A stretch of DNA of 64,000 bases from an uncultured Elusimicrobiales bacterium. Its GTDB lineage: Bacteria > Elusimicrobiota > Elusimicrobia > Elusimicrobiales > Elusimicrobiaceae. A program made the position numbers and the translations under genes. Shown one piece after another: positions 47,494 to 56,933 of this stretch. The first letter of the stretch is position 1, and every line of letters begins with the position of its first letter. The notes under the pieces are model-generated. The model saw only the letters and a list, made by a program, of their open reading frames with translations, made no database searches and had not been told where the DNA came from. Location of the stretch: positions 1-64,000 of the forward strand of contig CALUXG010000034.1 in the NCBI GenBank assembly GCA_944324685.1. Reading direction: 5' to 3'.

Positions 47494-48513
47494 CTATTTA
47501 AATGGCAGGCGTCCGGCCAGTAAATCGGCAAACGGTTTTGTGGGTTCGCTGCGTTCCAAAATCATTTTAATGATGGAAGTCAGCGGTACGGCCAACAATG
47601 CGCCAACCACACCCCATACCAAAGCCCAAAAAATTAAAGACGCTATGACAATGACGGGATTTAAGTCCATTCCCTTGCCCAGCCACTTGGTTTCCAGCAC
47701 ATTGCCCACTACGAAATGAGTGGCCGTCAGCAGAGAAATGGCCAAAATCATTCTCCAATCAAAACCGTATTGCAAAAAGAGGACGGGCAGCGGCAGAACG
47801 GTGGCGATAAAAGGCCCTATGTTTGGAATAAAATTCAGCACAAAAGTCAAAACGGCGAACATAGACGCCAGCTCCGTGCCGACCAAAGACAAAATAATCC
47901 ATGTTAATACGGCCGCCAGTAAAGAAACAAAAATTTTAATCAGCAGATAATAGGAGATTTGTTTTTCTATATTGGAAACAAGAGCGTTTTTCTCATCTCC
48001 CGTCGCGCGGCCCATAAACAGAAAAATCAGGAATAAAGAAATTAATGTCAGGTTGGATATGAAAGACACTACGCCGCCGCCCATGGTGCGCAAAACATTG
48101 AATACGGGGAGGCGGTTTAGGGCGTCTGCCAAAAATTCGGAATTGGTTTTTATGCCGATTTTTTGCGCTGTATTTAATGCCCATGCCACGGTATCGTTTA
48201 ATTTTTCCGCATAAATATTGGCGCCGTTAACGAAAGAAGAAATAGAGTTGCTGACGAATACGACAGACAGAGCGGCCAGTCCCAAAAATAACAGTATCCC
48301 CAATAAAAATCCCAGCAGATGCGGCACTTTCCATCTTTTCTTCATCCAATCGGCTATGGTGTTAAGCACAATGGATAAAAAAAGCGCAATGACAAAGGGC
48401 ATCAGTACGGCTTTGGCATATACCAAAATCCACGTCAAAGCCGTGCCGGCCAAAATCAGCAAACAGGCGTTATTGATAGGCGCATAGGCCGTAGAAGAGG
48501 TCGGTTTCAGCAT
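47494..48513 (-). CDS. AI-2E-family transporter (PerM/YdiK-like)
   Basis: 339 residues with eight predicted helices. The repeated LLGFLLGILLFLGLAAL and the C-terminal motif FIPNIGPFIATVLPLPVLFL with VVGNVLETKWLGKGMDLNPVIVI are typical. Members are proposed to export autoinducer-2 or exchange Na+/H+; the substrate is uncertain. First gene of the peptidoglycan recycling operon, with AAGGAG before the ATG. Confidence 0.82.
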   Translation of the reverse strand: MLKPTSSTAYAPINNACLLILAGTALTWILVYAKAVLMPFVIALFLSIVLNTIADWMKKRWKVPHLLGFLLGILLFLGLAALSVVFVSNSISSFVNGANIYAEKLNDTVAWALNTAQKIGIKTNSEFLADALNRLPVFNVLRTMGGGVVSFISNLTLISLFLIFLFMGRATGDEKNALVSNIEKQISYYLLIKIFVSLLAAVLTWIILSLVGTELASMFAVLTFVLNFIPNIGPFIATVLPLPVLFLQYGFDWRMILAISLLTATHFVVGNVLETKWLGKGMDLNPVIVIASLIFWALVWGVVGALLAVPLTSIIKMILERSEPTKPFADLLAGRLPFK

Positions 48514-48704
48514 GCAGACTCCTTAAAATTATACAGGGGACTTTACTTTTATATTAGTAAAAAACAGCTTTTGCTACAACTGCCGCTCTTATAAAAAAGA
48601 TAATCCAAAAACTGTACAAGTTTTTAGGGAGGCTTTATTCAAAAAATGGTATACTTTATAAAGCAGGGAATTTTGAAAAACCAAAAAACATAAGGAGTAA
48701 GAAC

Positions 48705-49232
48705 ATGAAAAGAAGTTTGGCACTGGTCTTTGGTGCACTTTTTCTGTTTGGAGTTGCCAATGCTGCTGTAACGGTACAGCGCGGCGGCACCACTACCAAG
48801 TATGAAAACGGCAGCACGGTAAGCGTAAATGCGGACGAAGACACGGTTATTAACTATAACGGTGTAGAAATTTTTGTTCCCGCCGGAGAAATAGTGGTCA
48901 TTTCTCAAAGTTCTGACGGATCGGTACTTCTCAGCGGCAACAATATGTCCGGTGTTACCATTAACGGCAGCAGCGTCAGCTCTACGGGCCGCGCCGTGGT
49001 GGCGGTCTCCGGTCAGACGGTGTCCGTGCGTGCGGGTTCCGTTTCCGTCAATAATCAGCCGGTTCGAGCCGGTTCTTCCGTCTCTGTAAGCGCGCCGGCT
49101 TCCTCCGTTTCCGTGCCGGCTGTGGTGGCTTCTTCGGAAATGACCAACAACAGCGCCGCGACGCAGCAGCAGGCCCAAAATACGCAGGAAACGTATGAGG
49201 AAACTCTCAGCCCTTCTGCACCGCGCAACTAG
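48705..49232 (+). CDS. Secreted Ser/Val-rich protein, unknown
   Basis: 175 residues. The signal peptide MKRSLALVFGALFLFGVANA is followed by short Ser/Val beta repeats (GSTVSVNADEDTVINYNG, SVRAGSVSVNNQPVRAGSSV) and a Gln/Thr-rich tail. The early part resembles FecR-like beta folds found with capsule systems, but that is weak. It is 15 nt upstream of an outer-membrane barrel gene, and both precede the polysaccharide cluster. AAGGAGT ribosome site. Confidence 0.7.
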   Translation: MKRSLALVFGALFLFGVANAAVTVQRGGTTTKYENGSTVSVNADEDTVINYNGVEIFVPAGEIVVISQSSDGSVLLSGNNMSGVTINGSSVSSTGRAVVAVSGQTVSVRAGSVSVNNQPVRAGSSVSVSAPASSVSVPAVVASSEMTNNSAATQQQAQNTQETYEETLSPSAPRN

Positions 49233-49247
49233 GAGAATTAAATACAC

Positions 49248-50372
49248 ATGAAAAAATTAGCAATCGTATTTTTAACGGTGTTGATGGCATGGCCTGCGGC
49301 CGCCTCTCCCGTAACGTTTAAGGTGTCGGAAGATTTCAGCTATGACGACAACATCTATCTGACCGACGGAAATGAAACGGATTCTTTTATCAGCTCCACA
49401 CAAGTGGGCGCTGAATATAAAGCCAATATCCCGGGCAGCGGGCTGGAATTAACCGCCGACGGCATGGTGGGCTATAATGCTTATACAGAAGACAGCTCCA
49501 CCAACAACTTCTGGAACGCCGCGGGCAACGTGGCTTTGCAGAATGATTGGCTTAACGTCGGGGACCGCTTTCTGTTTACCTCTGATCCGGCCAACAGCTC
49601 TTTGACGGATCGTGCGGAGCGTATTCAAAACATTGGCTATGTCTCTTTTAAGACTTCTTCTGAAAAGAAATTCGGCGTGGGTTTCACCGCGGACGATGTG
49701 TTTGACCGCTATATGAAATCCAAAGAGAGCGGCTTGAACCGCAACCGCGTCAATTTGGGTGCGCAGTTGTATTACAATGTCTCTCCTAAAACGAATTTCT
49801 TCGTGGAATACAACTATTCCGACATCAGCTATGAAGACAATAAAGCCAATGAATCCGTTGGCAACAGCGTAGGCTTGGGCGTAAACGGGCACATTGCTTC
49901 TAAAGTAACGGGTACGGCCAAGATTACCTATGATATGCGTGATTATGACCACAGCGTAGCCGGCATTTCCGATTACAATGATCTCGTGGGCTATTATGTG
50001 TCTTTGGAATGGCAGCCGACCAGCCGCAATACGGTACGCCTTTCCGGCCAGCGCAGAATGGAAGAAACGTTGTATGAAAACAACCGCTACTTCGCCGATA
50101 CGCTTATCTCTCTGTACGTGTCCCAGAAAGTCTATGACAAATGGACGGCTTCTTTAACGCTGTCTTGGGAAGATATGAACTATGCGCATGCCAATAATGA
50201 CGGCACCAAGAGAAGCGACGGCTTGTACACCATTCGCCCCGAAGTGGACTACCAATTCAAAGACTGGTTGTCCGCCGGCGTGTGGTATCAGTTCCGCAAC
50301 CGCGATTCCAATGTAAACGGCGCCGATTACAACAGCAATAAAGCCGGCGTATTTGTGAAAGCTTTGTTCTGA
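49248..50372 (+). CDS. Outer-membrane beta-barrel protein of the polysaccharide region
   Basis: 374 residues. Signal peptide MKKLAIVFLTVLMAWPAAAS, then many strands with Tyr/Asn/Asp-rich turns, and a C-terminal KAGVFVKALF. FSYDDNIYLTDGNETDSFIS at the mature start is typical of the exopolysaccharide-associated barrel group (EpsL/BBP2-like). The protein may act as an outer-membrane secretin or porin for glycans. A terminator follows. Confidence 0.78.
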   Translation: MKKLAIVFLTVLMAWPAAASPVTFKVSEDFSYDDNIYLTDGNETDSFISSTQVGAEYKANIPGSGLELTADGMVGYNAYTEDSSTNNFWNAAGNVALQNDWLNVGDRFLFTSDPANSSLTDRAERIQNIGYVSFKTSSEKKFGVGFTADDVFDRYMKSKESGLNRNRVNLGAQLYYNVSPKTNFFVEYNYSDISYEDNKANESVGNSVGLGVNGHIASKVTGTAKITYDMRDYDHSVAGISDYNDLVGYYVSLEWQPTSRNTVRLSGQRRMEETLYENNRYFADTLISLYVSQKVYDKWTASLTLSWEDMNYAHANNDGTKRSDGLYTIRPEVDYQFKDWLSAGVWYQFRNRDSNVNGADYNSNKAGVFVKALF

Positions 50373-50393
50373 TTGGCCAATACAACAAGTTTC

Positions 50394-50421
50394 AAAAACC
50401 CCGCTTTCCGGCGGGGTTTTT
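50394..50421 (+). terminator. Rho-independent terminator after the barrel gene
   Basis: AAAAACCCCGC and GCGGGGTTTTT, 11-bp stem with 6-nt loop, the same arms as the gyrA terminator. Confidence 0.95.
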
Positions 50422-50565
50422 GTTATGTGAAATAATAAAATTCATGCGAAAAAAAGAAGCATGCAAAAGGATTGCGTCGGTGCGTTGCCATATGAAAAAG
50501 GGAAAAGACAAATAGGGTAAAAACGCGTGGGACAAGATGTTCGGCCTTGGAAAACAAATACCAAA

Positions 50566-51585
50566 CTAATATCTAAATACTAACACTTGATAGGGAAGCA
50601 TAAGATCTGCTTTTTTCCGTCCGTATAGGGTTTTATATTTTCTTTCTAATAGAAGCGGCGGCAAAGGTTGCGCTTGGCCGGAAGCGTTTATCAGGACGGT
50701 ATAGCGTCTGTTTTGATAAGTCCAGCTTTTTGCCATGAGCGGAGCATGTATGGGAACGGGATTTTCAGCGGCTAATCCGTTTTCCAGCACCGCTTTGAAA
50801 CGGGATAATTCTCTGATGACGTTTGAGATTTTTTCCCAGTGTTTGGGCCAAGCCTCCGGCAAGGTTTTGTTTGCTGTGTTAAAGATAAAATAAAACAGCC
50901 CGTTCACTCCGTTTACAATGCCGTGGTAAGACATAAAGCGTATTTCTTCTTCTGTGGGAAAGCGGCCGATTCGGTCATTGTCCGGCCGATGCTGCTTGTA
51001 ATTTTTCCAATCAAAAATTTGCACCACGCCCCACAGCGGGTTTGTGCCTGCTCCGCTTTGCAGCATGCCCTGCCGCGCTAAAGCCAATTGGTCTCCAAAA
51101 GATACAAGCGGCAGATGCGGTACGGGATACCAATCCACCATTAAAGTATCCGGCAAATCATAAAAAGAGGTCTTGGTTTTGCCTTGTCCGATAACTAAGG
51201 TTGTATCATGTTCCGGAAAAGCGGCTTTTGTTTTATTATATATTTCCAATATGCGCGCGCGGGACCAATTCCACACATCCGGTTCATCTGCCAAGTACCA
51301 CGCCAGCACGGGCCATGTCTGTGCCTGTTCTTCATAGGCGGAACCAAGTATTTTGTCCGGATAAAACACCACCTGCAAATCATGTTTTTTAGCTTCTTTG
51401 GCCAAAACCGCCAAAGTGGGAGGATTGGTGCGATAAGTTTGTATGCAGTCAAACCCCGCCTTTTTAACGGTTTTTATTTCGGCGGGATTTGTTATGCCGT
51501 ATATACACAGCGGAAAAGGGGCGCTTTGCGCGGCGGCCGTCGCCAAAAATACAGAAATAAGCAAACAAAATTTATTGCGCCACAT
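50566..51585 (-). CDS. Secreted TIM-barrel glycoside hydrolase-like protein
   Basis: 339 residues. Signal peptide near MWRNKFCLLISVFLATAAAQS; the body has features of a (beta/alpha)8 barrel with FDCIQTYRTNPPT, VFYPDKILGSAYEE, LAWYLADEPDVWNW (Asp-Glu-Pro, a likely catalytic acid), DTLMVDWYPVP and FMSYHGIVNGVNGLFYF. The C-terminal domain is a small beta sandwich. The family is not certain. It overlaps the end of the sugar transferase gene by 14 nt, so it probably trims or degrades the exported polysaccharide. Confidence 0.6.
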   Translation of the reverse strand: MWRNKFCLLISVFLATAAAQSAPFPLCIYGITNPAEIKTVKKAGFDCIQTYRTNPPTLAVLAKEAKKHDLQVVFYPDKILGSAYEEQAQTWPVLAWYLADEPDVWNWSRARILEIYNKTKAAFPEHDTTLVIGQGKTKTSFYDLPDTLMVDWYPVPHLPLVSFGDQLALARQGMLQSGAGTNPLWGVVQIFDWKNYKQHRPDNDRIGRFPTEEEIRFMSYHGIVNGVNGLFYFIFNTANKTLPEAWPKHWEKISNVIRELSRFKAVLENGLAAENPVPIHAPLMAKSWTYQNRRYTVLINASGQAQPLPPLLLERKYKTLYGRKKADLMLPYQVLVFRY

Positions 51586-52909
51586 GAGAATCTTTGATAA
51601 AAGCCCGAAGAGCTGTTTTGAGTATAATGTCCAAATCCAGCAAAATGGAGCGGTTTTTAATGTACCACACATCGTAAGAAAAGCGGGTGAAAGCGGCGTC
51701 ATAGGCGCGGAGCTCCGAAACAACAGGTTGTCCGTTAAAAGTTTTATAATTGGGCGGCGCTTTGAAATTTAACTGGGCCCAGCCGGTAATGCCGGGTTTG
51801 ACAATGGTGCGTATGGTGTGATTTGGAATATGTTCATTAAGCAGGTTCCATTCTCCCAGCCATAAGGGTCTTGGCCCGACAAAAGACAAGTCTCCGCGCA
51901 GCACATTGAAAATCTGCGGGATTTCGTCCAGCCGAAAGCGTCGCCAAATACGTCCCGTGCGGGTAATTTCTTCATGGTCCGATTCCTGATTTTTCTGTTT
52001 GATGGTGCGGAATTTATACACCGTGATGGTTTTGCCCATGTGGCCGGCGCGCTTTTGGCTGTATATGGGATTTTCTTTGTCTATGTATTTAATCAACAGC
52101 CAAATCGCCGCGCCCACCGGCAGCAGAAACGGCAGCAGACAGACGGCTAGCGCAGCGTCCATGGTGCGTTTGAGCATATGGTACATGGCGTCTTCTTTGC
52201 GTCTGGCTATACCGCGCAGCAGCCACATGGCGTCATTGATGCTTTCGCGCGAGACGCGGTTAAAAATCTGTTCGTACACATTAAAGTCCGTATCTACCAC
52301 GACCCCTTTGGCAATGAACTTTTCGGAAATGATGTCCCACGCCTGCGGGTTTTGGGCAAAAAGTTTGCTGCCCACCACCACCGCGTCCATATTGCGGGCA
52401 GAATAGGTAATGCCCGCCTGCGGCGCGGGGCCGGCGTCTTGGACGGACAGTCCTTTGGAAGAAGCGGCTTCGCGGCGGATTTCGTCCAAAGTGTCGCTTT
52501 CTCCAAACAGCATAATGTTTGTTCTGGCAAAGTCCAGCTTAAAGTAAACGCGTCGCATCCACCATACATAGATGAAATACAGCATCATCACGCCCAGCAA
52601 AATGGCTTTGGGCGTCAGCAGCGGCAGGCGCGCGGACAGGAAATACAGAAAAGACGCCGCCAGCAGGGTGCTGATGAGAAAGGCGATGGCTAGGTTTTTG
52701 TAATTGATGACTTGTTTGCGCAGGGCTTTGACGTCGTAGAAAGAAAAAAGCCACAAAATAAAAGTCGTCAGCGCGAAAATAAAGATAAAAATTTTACAAT
52801 TGTTTCCGTAAACCGGACAATTGATTTCCCCTCGGCGCAAAGCGACGGTAATAAACAAAATGATGAAAAAGGCGCAGAAATCCAAGAAGAAAAACAGTTT
52901 TTTATTCAT
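51572..52909 (-). CDS. Polyprenyl-phosphate sugar-1-phosphate transferase
   Basis: 445 residues. Four N-terminal helices (within residues 5-120), a nucleotide-binding-like middle domain, a fifth helix (TMDAALAVCLLPFLLPVG) and the catalytic bacterial sugar transferase domain with YSQKRAGHMGKTITVYKFRT and RFRLDEIPQIFNVLRGDLSFVGPRP. It starts glycan assembly by moving a sugar phosphate from a nucleotide sugar to undecaprenyl phosphate (WcaJ/WbaP class). It overlaps its upstream epimerase gene by 8 nt. Confidence 0.92.
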   Translation of the reverse strand: MNKKLFFFLDFCAFFIILFITVALRRGEINCPVYGNNCKIFIFIFALTTFILWLFSFYDVKALRKQVINYKNLAIAFLISTLLAASFLYFLSARLPLLTPKAILLGVMMLYFIYVWWMRRVYFKLDFARTNIMLFGESDTLDEIRREAASSKGLSVQDAGPAPQAGITYSARNMDAVVVGSKLFAQNPQAWDIISEKFIAKGVVVDTDFNVYEQIFNRVSRESINDAMWLLRGIARRKEDAMYHMLKRTMDAALAVCLLPFLLPVGAAIWLLIKYIDKENPIYSQKRAGHMGKTITVYKFRTIKQKNQESDHEEITRTGRIWRRFRLDEIPQIFNVLRGDLSFVGPRPLWLGEWNLLNEHIPNHTIRTIVKPGITGWAQLNFKAPPNYKTFNGQPVVSELRAYDAAFTRFSYDVWYIKNRSILLDLDIILKTALRAFIKDSHVAQ

Positions 52910-53837
52910 GCGCGTTTTCCTCCCACATTTCTTTTAAACCCTGTTCCAAAGAAATTTTCGGAGCAAAACCCAAGGCGCGTATTTTGGAAATGTCCGCCGC
53001 AGAGAGTTTGATGTCTCCGTCTCTTTTTGGGCGAAACACGCGCGGCAGCTTTTGGCCGGACACTTTGTCTATCAAATCTGCCAGATCCAACAGGGAGCAG
53101 GTCTGTCCGCGCGCCACATGGTAGCATTCGCCCGCTTCTGCTTTGTGCGCGGCCAGCAAATTGGCCTGCACCACGTCCCGTACGTTTACAAAATCCCGGC
53201 TTTGCCGTCCGTCCCACTCTATACTCAGCGGTTTGTGTTCGCGGGCGGCCTGTATAAATTTGGCTATGACGGCCGCATAGGGGGAATCCGGATTTTGTCC
53301 TGCGCCAAATACGTTGAAATAAATCAAAGAAACCGTTTCCAATCCGTACAGACGGGTGTACATTTGACATAATTCCAATCCTTGCAATTTTGATAAAGCG
53401 TAAGGGGAAAGACATTCATGGCGGGAGGTTTCTTTGTAGGGCAAATCCGGCCCGTTGCCATATATGGCGCTGGAACAGGCAAATACCACACGTTTTACTC
53501 CGCTTTGGCGCGCGCATTCCAGCACATGGGCCGTGCCTTTCGTGTTTATATCAAAAGTTTCCAACGGCTGTGTGACGGATTGGGGAACAGAGACCAAAGC
53601 CGCATGATGCAATACATAATCTGCACCGGCAAAAGCCTCATGCAAAGCCTGCGTATCCCGAATGTCGGCTTTCCACAATTGTACGCGGTTTATCTCTGCC
53701 GCCAAGTTTTCGGCTCGTCCAGACGAGAAGTTATCCACGATGCGTACCTGTTGATTTTGGCGGAGAAGTTCTTTGGCCAAATGAGAGCCGATAAAGCCGG
53801 CTCCTCCCGTAATAACCCAGATTTTTTTTTCGTTCAT
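52902..53837 (-). CDS. NAD-dependent nucleotide-sugar epimerase
   Basis: 311-residue extended SDR: TGGAGFIGSHLAKELL, FACSSAIYGNG, SPYALSKLQG with the catalytic Tyr-Lys, and SRDFVNVRDVVQANLLA. Closest in pattern to UDP-GlcNAc or UDP-glucose 4-epimerases (WbpP/GalE-like), supplying UDP-Gal or UDP-GalNAc. That fits the adjacent UDP-galactopyranose mutase. Start at 53837; longer frames enter the promoter of the divergent glf gene. Confidence 0.85.
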   Translation of the reverse strand: MNEKKIWVITGGAGFIGSHLAKELLRQNQQVRIVDNFSSGRAENLAAEINRVQLWKADIRDTQALHEAFAGADYVLHHAALVSVPQSVTQPLETFDINTKGTAHVLECARQSGVKRVVFACSSAIYGNGPDLPYKETSRHECLSPYALSKLQGLELCQMYTRLYGLETVSLIYFNVFGAGQNPDSPYAAVIAKFIQAAREHKPLSIEWDGRQSRDFVNVRDVVQANLLAAHKAEAGECYHVARGQTCSLLDLADLIDKVSGQKLPRVFRPKRDGDIKLSAADISKIRALGFAPKISLEQGLKEMWEENAHE

Positions 53838-54014
53838 CCTTATTCCCCGATATAAACCAATTATACTAATTTGGGGTATTCCCATGACAGACGATAACAT
53901 ACATGTTTCATGGGGTCTGGGAGGGCAGACAACGGGCAAAATGCTATAATGAAACTGCTTGCGGGGCGTTCCAAAGTGTCAGAGTGCCGCCAAGCGAAAA
54001 GGGGCGAGGGCACA

Positions 54015-55139
54015 ATGCGTAAAAAAATCCAAAATCTGATTGTGGGAGCCGGTATTTCCGGTGCGGTTTTGGCACGGACATTGGCCGAGGCAGGGCAAAA
54101 ATGCCTGATATTGGACAAACGAGGACATGTTGGCGGGAACTGTTATGACTACAAAGACGGAAACGGCATCCTGCTGCACCGTTATGGTCCGCATATATTT
54201 CATACTAATGACCGTAAAGTATGGGATTTTTTAAGCCGTTTTACTCGTTGGACGGCGTATACACATAAAGTAAAAGGACTTATAGACGGGCAAGAGGTTC
54301 CCGTCCCGTTTAATTTCCATTCTCTTTATGCTCTTTTCCCTAAAAAAGAAGCCGTTTCTTTAGAAAAAAAATTGCTGGAAACTTTTGGGCCGGATCAAAA
54401 AATACCCATTTTATCCCTGCGTCAAACGCAAGATAAAGAACTGCATTTTTTGGCGCAATATATTTATGAAAAAGTATTTCTGCACTATACATTGAAACAA
54501 TGGGGCGTGCCGGCGGAAGAGTTGGACCGCTCGGTTATGGACAGGGTTCCCGTTGTGCTTGGCTGGGATGACCGTTACTTCCAAGACGCGTATCAAGCTA
54601 TGCCTTCGGAAGGATATACGGCTTTATTTGAAAACATGTTGGCGCATCCGAACATCGCGGTACGTTTGAAAGCGGAATTTTCCGCCGTTTGCAAAGAATA
54701 TGCGTATGAGCGGCTTTTTTACAGCGGACCGATTGATGAATATTTCCGTTTTGCTTTCGGAGCGCTGCCTTACCGCAGTTTGCATTTTGAAATGAAGGAA
54801 TTCCCCCAACCGCAATATCAAAGTGCGGCGGTTATAAATTATCCGAATGACTTTGATTATACGCGCGTTACGGAATATAAGTATTTTTTGCCTTATACGT
54901 GCCGACAAACCGTGGCGGGGTTTGAGTATCCCTTGGCGCATGAACGGGGAAAAAATGAACGGTTTTATCCAATTCCTCAATCTGCCAGCCAAGCTTTATA
55001 CCGTCAATATGCCGCCGCTGCCCGCGAAGAAAAAAACGTACGGTTCTTTGGCCGTTTGGGCGGATATAAATACTGCGATATGCAAACCGCTGTGCAAGAC
55101 GCCCTTGCTTTGGCCCAAGACGTTTTAACCGGCGGTTAA
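54015..55139 (+). CDS. glf: UDP-galactopyranose mutase
   Basis: 374 residues. FAD loop LIVGAGISGAVLARTLAEAG, then GGNCYDYKDGNGILLHRYGPHIFHT, a hallmark of Glf, and PYTCRQTVAGFEYPLAH near the end. It makes UDP-galactofuranose, so the polysaccharide should contain Galf. A TGCTATAAT element at 53942-53950 gives a leader of about 60 nt, and GGGGCGAGGG is the ribosome site before the ATG at 54015. Confidence 0.96.
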   Translation: MRKKIQNLIVGAGISGAVLARTLAEAGQKCLILDKRGHVGGNCYDYKDGNGILLHRYGPHIFHTNDRKVWDFLSRFTRWTAYTHKVKGLIDGQEVPVPFNFHSLYALFPKKEAVSLEKKLLETFGPDQKIPILSLRQTQDKELHFLAQYIYEKVFLHYTLKQWGVPAEELDRSVMDRVPVVLGWDDRYFQDAYQAMPSEGYTALFENMLAHPNIAVRLKAEFSAVCKEYAYERLFYSGPIDEYFRFAFGALPYRSLHFEMKEFPQPQYQSAAVINYPNDFDYTRVTEYKYFLPYTCRQTVAGFEYPLAHERGKNERFYPIPQSASQALYRQYAAAAREEKNVRFFGRLGGYKYCDMQTAVQDALALAQDVLTGG

Positions 55140-55164
55140 GCGCGCCTTATAAAACAATCTGGAA

Positions 55165-55197
55165 AAAAACGGCCCGCATGTTCAACGGGCCGTTTTT
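55165..55197. terminator. Bidirectional terminator between glf and the kinase gene
   Basis: AAAAACGGCCCG and CGGGCCGTTTTT, 12-bp stem, 9-nt loop; T runs on both strands. Confidence 0.95.
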
Positions 55198-55210
55198 ATC
55201 GTAAATGTTG

Positions 55211-56922
55211 TTATTTTTTATCGTCGTTGTAATATGCGTATGTGCGATAGTAGCCGTATTTGCCGTACGATAATCCTTCCGGACGGTAATGACCGATAAC
55301 CGCGCCTAAGATTTTGATGCCGGCCTTTTGCAATTTGTCCAAAGCTACTTGCGCCAGTTTGGCATTGGTTTGACCGTATTTGATGACGAACACCGCGCGC
55401 GGCACGTATTTGCCCCACAACAGCGTATCCGACACCGGCAGAATGGCGGGGCAGTCTATGACGATTTGGTCAAAGTTTTTTTGTGCCCATTGCAAGAAAT
55501 CCGACAGTTTGGGAGTATTCAGCAACTCCGCTGGATTGGGCGGACGCTGGCCGGATGTCATGACAAACAGATTCGGAACGTCTTTTACCGGCTGTACATT
55601 GATGCATAATCGGATTTTTTCGGATCCGCATCCCAGATATTGCTCAGTCCTTTTTCGGTGGAAAGCTTAAAAACGCGGTGTACGCGTGCGCGGCGCAAAT
55701 CTCCGTCCACCAAAAGCACTTTTTTGCCGGCCTGCGCCATAGCCACCGGCAGGTTGGAGGATAAGTGACTTTTCCCTTCTCCCTGCAACGAGCTGGTAAT
55801 AAGAAATGGCGCATTGTGATCGTCCGACAAGGCAAAATCCAGCATAGTGCGAATATTGCGCACGTTTTCCGCCAGCAGAAAGTTGCCCGTTTTAAGCATG
55901 GTGGCGTATTCACTTTCTTTCTTTTTGGGTTTTTCATACGGTACAAATCCCAAGAAAGGCAAGTGTAATTTTTCTTCCAAATCTTCGGAAGATTTGACGC
56001 TTTGATCCAAAAATTCCAGTATCAATACCAATCCCAAACCCGCCAGACCGCCGGCCAAAAGACCGATGGCCAGATTGATAAGTTTGCGGGGGCGGACGGG
56101 TCTCTCCGGCGTAACGGCGGGATCAACGACGCGGATATTGTTGCCGGAGAATTGGCCGGAAAGTTCAATTTTAATGCTCTGCACCAGTCTGCGCGTTTCG
56201 GTGTTTATTTGTTCGTTTAACGCGTTTAACTGATTCTGGACGGAAATTAATTCCGGATGTTGCGCCGTGTATTTTGCCGCCAATTTGGCGCGCTGGGCCG
56301 ACAGTTGGGCCGCTTGCTGTTTGAGGGCTTTGATAAAATCGCTGTTAACCACTTGAGGCATGGAGTTGAGCAGCTCTTGTTCTTCGGGGCTGCGCTCCGT
56401 GCTTTCCAAAGCGGCTATGACGTCTTGCCCCATAAATACGCGGTTGCTGACATTGTCAGCCACAAACGTATCGGCCAGCGTGTTGGCGATTTCGGCCGCC
56501 AGTTTCGGGTCATAAGCGGTAATGGATACGTTGACTAAGCGGCTGCGCGGAACGGGCGATATATCCAAGGCGCTTTGTAATTTGTTTATGCCTTGCGGAT
56601 TGGCAAATTGCGCATATTGGCTTAAGTCCATGGCATTGTATATTTTTTCCAATAAAGAGCGGCTGGCAAGCAGTTGGTATTGCGTACGGTAATAATCTTC
56701 TTCACTGAGAAAAGACCCATAAGGCGCGGCGCCTATTTTCCCTGCGTCTTCTTGGTTTATCATCATCAGAACGGTGGCTTTATAAGCCGGCCGCATGAAA
56801 ATATTCGCCAAAACCCCTGCCGTCAAGCCTACCGCCACCATGGCGGCAATCAGCCAAAAACGTTTAAGAAGTACGTTTAAGTAATAAGAGAAATCCAGTT
56901 CTTCGTTTTGGATATGTTCCAT
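55211..56922 (-). pseudogene. Wzc-type polysaccharide co-polymerase/tyrosine kinase, frameshifted
   Basis: Minus-strand frame 56922-55585 gives 445 residues: two-helix Wzz domain (FWLIAAMVAVGLTAGVLANIF at the N-terminus) and the start of the BY-kinase with Walker A SLQGEGKSHLSSNLP and A' VLLVDGDLRRARVHR. It leaves frame after GLSN. The other frame continues with VKDVPNLFVMTSGQRPPNPAE, Walker B IVIDCPA and a Tyr-rich tail (SYGKYGYYRTYAYY). One missing base near 55638/55639 would restore GLSN-Y-L. Wzc controls chain length and export with Wza. Sequencing error, a true lesion or slippage at the A6 run (55615-55620) are all possible. Confidence 0.88.
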
Positions 56923-56933
56923 AAAATTTCCTT

